Assembly (NCBI GenBank): GCA_036768485.1 | Contig: JAVLUZ010000647.1 | Location: 1-64,000 of the forward strand | Direction of reading: 5' to 3' | DNA length: 64,000 nt | DNA from: Mermis nigrescens | Taxonomy: Eukaryota > Nematoda > Enoplea > Mermithida > Mermithidae | Part shown: positions 60,309-64,000 of the stretch, one piece after another | Position numbering within the stretch: position 1 is the stretch's first letter | How the letters are laid out: every line of letters starts with the position of its first letter | Notes under the pieces: model-generated | Databases searched by the model: none | Told to the model about the DNA's origin: nothing | Seen by the model: the letters and a program-made list of their open reading frames with translations, nothing else | Made by a program: the position numbers and the translations under genes

Positions 60309-60724
60309 ATTTTAAAGAAAATCTCAACTTCCTAAACTGATTTTTAACAATTTCTGGTAGAATCCATACTGCACTTTCAGACTGAGAATACATTCACAAA
60401 AAATCTTCGGGTCAGCAACTATAGATTGCGTTGTCAACAAGTTGACATCCCCCCGTTTTGGGTTTTTTGGAGCCATTTGGGCGTTTTTTAGCGATTGAGT
60501 TTTTTGCGCATATGCTTAACCGTTAGTTGGGGGGTTTTAGGCATTCTGAGGTTAAAATTGCGGGTTTTTTATAAGAGCACTTGGCAACGCTGACTATAGA
60601 AGTATTTGCATTGCATCATACGTAAAGCCTTTCCAACACCGTTTTTTCCACTTTATCTAATTGTCAACTAAAATTTTGGAAAATGAAAAAAATCTTGGGT
60701 TTGTTGGCATTTTGGAAAATTTTG
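60309..60724. other. Unassigned sequence upstream of the retrotransposon
   Basis: AT-rich, with G-runs near 60440-60560. No supported gene. Confidence 0.4.
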
Positions 60725-60985
60725 TTATGCAGAAAGACGTTTTGGAGAGGTGAAATCTCAAAAATTTTCCGGCGCTTCGCGTCGGATAGATTTAATTCAT
60801 CCTTCTGACATTCCTACGTTTGGCATTGATGTAGCTGGTTCACATATGTATTAAGATAGCCACGTTATAAGTACGTATACAGCAAGTATTATCCGGTGAA
60901 AGCTGCCACCTAACTGGTTTGATTTGAGTCAAGTCGAAAACAAATAAGGCAGTCATCAGATTTTTCCAGTAGATTCATGTAACTG
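60725..60985 (-). repeat. Dispersed repeat matching 13.9-14.7 kb in inverted orientation
   Basis: ATGCAGAAAGACGTTTTGGA and the hairpin variant CCGGCGCTTCGCGTCGG (60768-60784) lie next to GTAGCTGGTTCACATATGTA and CACCTAACTGGTTTG. The last two are the reverse of phrases at 14525-14680. Confidence 0.6.
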
Positions 60986-61121
60986 ACCAAAATGTTGGTG
61001 CCAGCGTTTAAAATAAGCCTAAGCAATGGGATGCAACTCGCGTCGCTCGATTCGCTCGCTCCGCTCGTCGCATCCCATTACTCAGGCTTATTTTAAACGC
61101 TGGCACCAACATTTGGTCAGT
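60982..61121. mobile_element. Near-perfect foldback element, about 140 bp
   Basis: Arms of about 52 bp (ACTGACCAAAATGTTGGTGC ... CAATGGGATGC, and its inverse at 61070-61121) surround a 35-bp CpG-rich centre (GCGTCGCTCGATTCGCTCGC). The arms differ by only a few bases. No open frame. Confidence 0.92.
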
Positions 61122-61666
61122 CCATGATACTAAGCCTAAGCCTAATCAGCTGGTAAACCAGCAAAACATCACGAATAGCTTGCAATCTTTATCGAAATTA
61201 ACCAGCGTTAGTCGATCGGTTATGCTTCTGGACTTTAGAGCAAGGGGTCCACATTTTGAATCCGACTGCCAGCAACTTTCTCTCGTTTCCTCAGATGCTA
61301 TCGACCGCACACATACGCCCTTATAATATGACTATGTTAATACATATGTGAACCAGCTACACGAATGCCCTACGTTTGGTTGACATCACCTTTTGTGTAT
61401 GCGATTAGTTTGCTAGCAGTGAGCGTATGTAGAAGCGCTTAGCTATGGTTTTTTAGGTTTCCGGATGCGCTGATTCCATCGGTGACATTTTTAGAAAGCT
61501 GCTGCTCTTTGTTGGAAGCGAATTTCAGAATACATCCATTTTGCAAATTTAAAAAAAATGCGTTTTTATGCGATTTCAAGCAGGTATCTTTAACATAGAA
61601 GTTAAAGAACAGACGGGAAAGCCTTTGATTGAAATAAACCTAAAAAATTTTATTTTCCAAGTTTCA
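61122..61666. other. Unassigned sequence
   Basis: A second ACATATGTGAACCAGCTACA phrase at about 61345 repeats part of the neighbouring dispersed repeat. No gene is supported up to the poly(A) signal at 61649. Confidence 0.4.
61649..61654 (-). terminator. Poly(A) signal AATAAA
   Basis: AATAAA on the minus strand, 12 bp downstream of the TGA of the candidate last exon. Confidence 0.45.
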
Positions 61667-61865
61667 TCAATAGGTTTGAGCATTTGAAAAATGTGCTACG
61701 TTGAAACGAAATCTGATTTCCGCATCAATAGCCGCTGTCAATACGGCCAATTTCAATGCTCCGCCACACCTATCAGATTTATAATTCGGCTCCTTCGGTA
61801 CTAATTGTAAATCTTGTACCAACTGTAAGAGTTTCGCCGAATTGTCGGATAGTTCTTTAATTTCT
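61667..61865 (-). CDS. Probable last exon of an unrecognised gene
   Basis: On the minus strand an acceptor TCCTTAATCTTAG is followed by 65 open codons (EIKELSDNSAKLLQLVQDLQ ... RFRFNVAHFSNAQTY) and TGA at 61669-61667. AATAAA lies 12 bp after the stop (61654-61649). The composition looks protein-like: an amphipathic helical stretch, then a hydrophobic ALKLAVLTAAI helix. I do not recognise the family. The upstream exon is not settled: the join needs two bases from the previous exon, and the candidate at 62727-62891 ends in phase 0. Repeat-derived frames remain a possible explanation. Confidence 0.45.
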
Positions 61866-61982
61866 CTAAGATTAAGGAACATGCTTAGCAGGCAGCAACA
61901 GCGCAGAGCATAAACAACCTTGATAAACAATCTAATATACGAGACGCATATTACACAGCAGCAAGGGCAGAGCGTAAACAAG

Positions 61983-62211
61983 CGGAATAAGCAATTCTAG
62001 CGTCCGCGACAAACACCTATTACGTAAATCACTCATGATTGAAAAAGTTTGCATAGAAAAGCAACGTTGACTTCCATGTGAGCATAAGGTTACTAATCTA
62101 ATACCAACTGGAATAAGCAATTCTAGCGTCCGAACAAACACCTATTGCGTAAATCACTCAGGATTAAAAAAATTTGCATAGAGAAGCAACATCGACTTCC
62201 ATGTGAGCCAG
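61983..62211 (-). repeat. Local tandem duplication of an exon-like segment
   Basis: Two copies (about 61983-62090 and 62109-62211) share CACATGGAAGTC, CTATGCAAA, TGAGTGATTTACG and GGACGCTAGAATTGCTTATTCC. The GTGAGCATAAGGTTACTAAT phrase between them recurs at 62655. In one minus frame both copies encode R-T-L-E-L-L-I-P. They could be duplicated exons or an ordinary tandem duplication. Confidence 0.6.
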
Positions 62212-62214
62212 TGT

Positions 62215-62650
62215 TTTTTTTGTACAAGGTCCGTTTGTACATGTACAAAGATGGTCCCTAAAAGTCTTTGTACATTTCGTACACACAAATTTTTGGGTAC
62301 AATAATATGGTACAGTAGCGATTTTAGTGTGGCAAAAACAGAGTTGTTCGACCTTTGGTTACGTATTTTAGCAATTTCTAGGTTTCTGAGGGCAAAAATC
62401 AGTAATAATCGTTTCGAAACGGCGCCAAGCGCCAAAAAATTAGGCATTTTTCCTTTCAATATGCAATTTCTGAAATTATAAAGATATAAAGAACACACAG
62501 TTGCTCATTTCGGCGCAGAGCGCCGAGAATTTTGCGAATTTCAAACCTTTTTTGCAGTTTTTGTCTTCCAAAAAATCTTTGTACATGTACAAAGACGGTC
62601 CCTAAAAGTCTTTGTACTTCGCGAAAAATCTTTGCTGAATACAAAAAACC
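62215..62650. repeat. Inserted repeat with GTACAAAG phrases and two hairpins
   Basis: TTTGTACATGTACAAAGA(T/C)GGTCCCTAAAAGTCTTTGTAC occurs at the left (about 62230) and right (about 62575). GGCGCCAAGCGCC (about 62421) and GGCGCAGAGCGCCGA (about 62511) lie between them. The insertion splits the CCATGTGAGC / GATGTGAGC duplication. Confidence 0.6.
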
Positions 62651-62726
62651 GTGATGTGAGCATAAGGTTACTAATCTAATAACAGTACATACAGAATTGT
62701 TCAGTCAGATGTGCTCCACAGATCAC

Positions 62727-62891
62727 CTGTCTATGATGATAAGAACACCTTTTATCCAATGCATTTGGAACGGAGTGTTCTATCTGGGCAACAGTAAATG
62801 CGCCTAACTTCCATTCTTTTATAATACAGTCATGTAAACTTACATCGACCGATCGCAGTGTATTCCGTGCGATTTGCTTTGAGTCGCCTTC
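62727..62891 (-). CDS. Candidate internal exon of an unrecognised gene
   Basis: 55 open codons between a TAAATTAG acceptor and a CAG|GTGATC donor, phase 0 at both ends: EGDSKQIARNTLRSVDVSLH, then DCIIKEWKLGAFTVAQIEHS, then VPNALDKRCSYHHRQ. The residue pattern looks like a real globular protein segment, but I cannot name it. A caveat is that its 5' third is related to a tandem repeat to the right (62.9-63.3 kb), and an alternative GAT|GTAAGT donor lies inside it in another frame. Confidence 0.35.
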
Positions 62892-63290
62892 CTAATTTAA
62901 GTACATAATTTTCGTTCAAGCTATACATAGAAACCAATAAAGTGGATAGTTACCAACATACTTCATAAATGTTCAACGTGCACACATATGTACGAATAAA
63001 CCTGTTGCCCTTTCCATCATAATAGGAGTCATCAATTGTCAGCATTATCGCTGTCACCTTTGCTAAAGAATGTACTTACTACCCTACCCACGTATGTACC
63101 TACTTACATATGTATCCACTTACATATAATAAGATCAATCATTGTGACGATTTTCACAGTCGCCTTCCCTAAACAATGCATACCTACATACATACAAACG
63201 AATGTATGCATCTTGCTTCCATCAGCACACATTTGATCAATTGATGTGCCGATTACGGCAGTTGCCTTCCCATGTTTTGTGCTTCTATCA
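62850..63290 (-). repeat. Tandem modules of about 100 bp, exon-like on the minus strand
   Basis: The plus-strand pattern ATCAAT...TG.CGATT....CAGT(C/T)GCCTTCCC recurs at about 63033, 63137 and 63236, with a diverged fourth copy at about 62850. On the minus strand each begins like an exon (AG, then AAGGCGACTGTG and the like). One (63063-63001 region) reads K-V-T-A-I-M-L-T-I-D-D-S-Y-Y-D-G-K-G-N up to an AACAG|GTTTAT donor. Confidence 0.5.
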
Positions 63291-63900
63291 CTTTACAACT
63301 TCATAATAGAAATTTTCCTGCATTATCTTTTGATAAGTACCCATTAATTTCAATTCTACTACATCCATCTATTCTACAATTAAGCCCCTTGTTGGAGTCG
63401 AAACGTGGACCTCTTGATTCAAAATTCGATGTCTTCACCAGTCGACAAAGACCAGGGCTGGCAAAACTAGTTTTTTGAGGTTTTTGGATTTCGTGGTTTT
63501 CGGGAAAAACGTGAGAAATTTTTTTCTCCTGGTTTTGGTTTTTGACAAATTTTTTACGAATTTTCCTCTTAGATGCTAGATGCATTGAATACATAGGCAG
63601 CATGCTCGAGTTTTGATCTAAAATCATTCTTCTAATCTTAGTGTTTATTGAAAACTATTTTTCACCAGCTTATTTCAGAAAATGTTCGTTAGTACCATAG
63701 GCATTAGGTAAGTATATATTAATTCATTACTTATCCATCTTCTGCTACTTTCCTTTCTATGCAAACAACAGATGTTTGATGTCTTTGGCTTGATAAATGT
63801 GCTCATAATTACGACTTGAAAGTGGAAATTTTCATTTGTTGCAGAGAGTTTGGGTTGGGCGATAGTCAGACTTGTAGCATGCAGCGACTTGTGAGTGCAC
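63290..63900. other. Unassigned sequence with a tRNA-like segment
   Basis: On the minus strand about 63385-63420 reads GGTCCACGTTTCGACTCCAA, similar to a box B, next to GAAGACATCGAATTTTGAATC. It may be a SINE end. The 108-codon minus frame across it is not supported as a gene. Confidence 0.35.
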
Positions 63901-64000
63901 CTAGGCGTGGGCGGGTTCGGAGGGGCTATGCGCCCCCCAGAAACCAAAACACCCCCAGATATTAAAATACCCCCCCCAGAATTCAAGTTTTGAAAATTTT
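63900..64000 (-). repeat. Family A dispersed repeat (reverse copy, cut by the window end)
   Basis: CTAGGCGTGGGCGGGTTCGG, then CCCCCCAGAAACCAAAACAC and CCCCCCCAGAATTCAAG, as in the other reverse copy at 45.7 kb. Confidence 0.7.

Noticed and set aside
63301..63627. 108-codon minus-strand frame
   Set aside because: Runs through a tRNA-like repeat end and low-complexity AT-rich sequence; no recognisable protein.

Overview
This window is animal nuclear DNA, most likely from an insect or another arthropod. The evidence is AT-rich sequence, split genes with GT-AG introns, a 10.9-kb satellite array, CR1/Jockey-type retrotransposons, many small foldback and TIR elements, and intron-containing tRNA-Tyr genes. 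The species cannot be named from sequence alone. Little of the window is protein-coding, and most of the short open frames are chance.

Layout. 1-10966: the right end of a very homogeneous satellite (unit 382-384 bp, 28 full units plus a partial one). 10967-13917: a 5'-truncated, frameshifted CR1/Jockey-like element lying directly against the satellite. 13918-18858: dispersed repeats and unassigned sequence. 18859-32776 (+): a small DH-PH Rho guanine-nucleotide exchange factor gene assembled here from 8 well-supported exons plus one tentative 20-nt microexon. Its introns are packed with repeats, including a 3-kb non-coding element and a nested MITE pair. 32777-39329: repeats, with a less AT-rich non-coding block near 37 kb. 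39330-47049 (-): a three-exon neurogenin/tap-family bHLH gene whose basic region is split by a 5.2-kb intron. That intron carries two tandem tRNA-Tyr(GTA) genes on the opposite strand. 47050-48108: candidate upstream regulatory DNA. 48109-52666: a 4.5-kb TIR-bounded element without a transposase, enclosing the second copy of the large non-coding repeat. 53212-54017: a GC-rich tandem repeat. 54351-54503: a (GT)n tract. 56373-60308 (-): a nearly complete non-LTR retrotransposon whose ORF1 (PHD finger) and ORF2 (endonuclease/RT) share one frame and are separated by one TAG. 61667-63290 (-): probable exons of an unrecognised gene, mixed with local tandem duplications.

The host genes do not form an operon-like unit. 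The RhoGEF (+) and the bHLH gene (-) converge on the 32.8-39.3 kb interval. The bHLH product should be a nuclear proneural transcription factor. The RhoGEF should act on small GTPases at the membrane or cytoskeleton.

The less ordinary signals are: the same-frame ORF1-TAG-ORF2 retrotransposon; the two large foldback-headed non-coding elements, one inside a TIR transposon; a recurrent GGCGC-TTC-GCGCC hairpin in several repeat families; an apparent Arg-to-Gln change in the conserved basic region of the bHLH protein; and tandem exon-like modules near the right edge.
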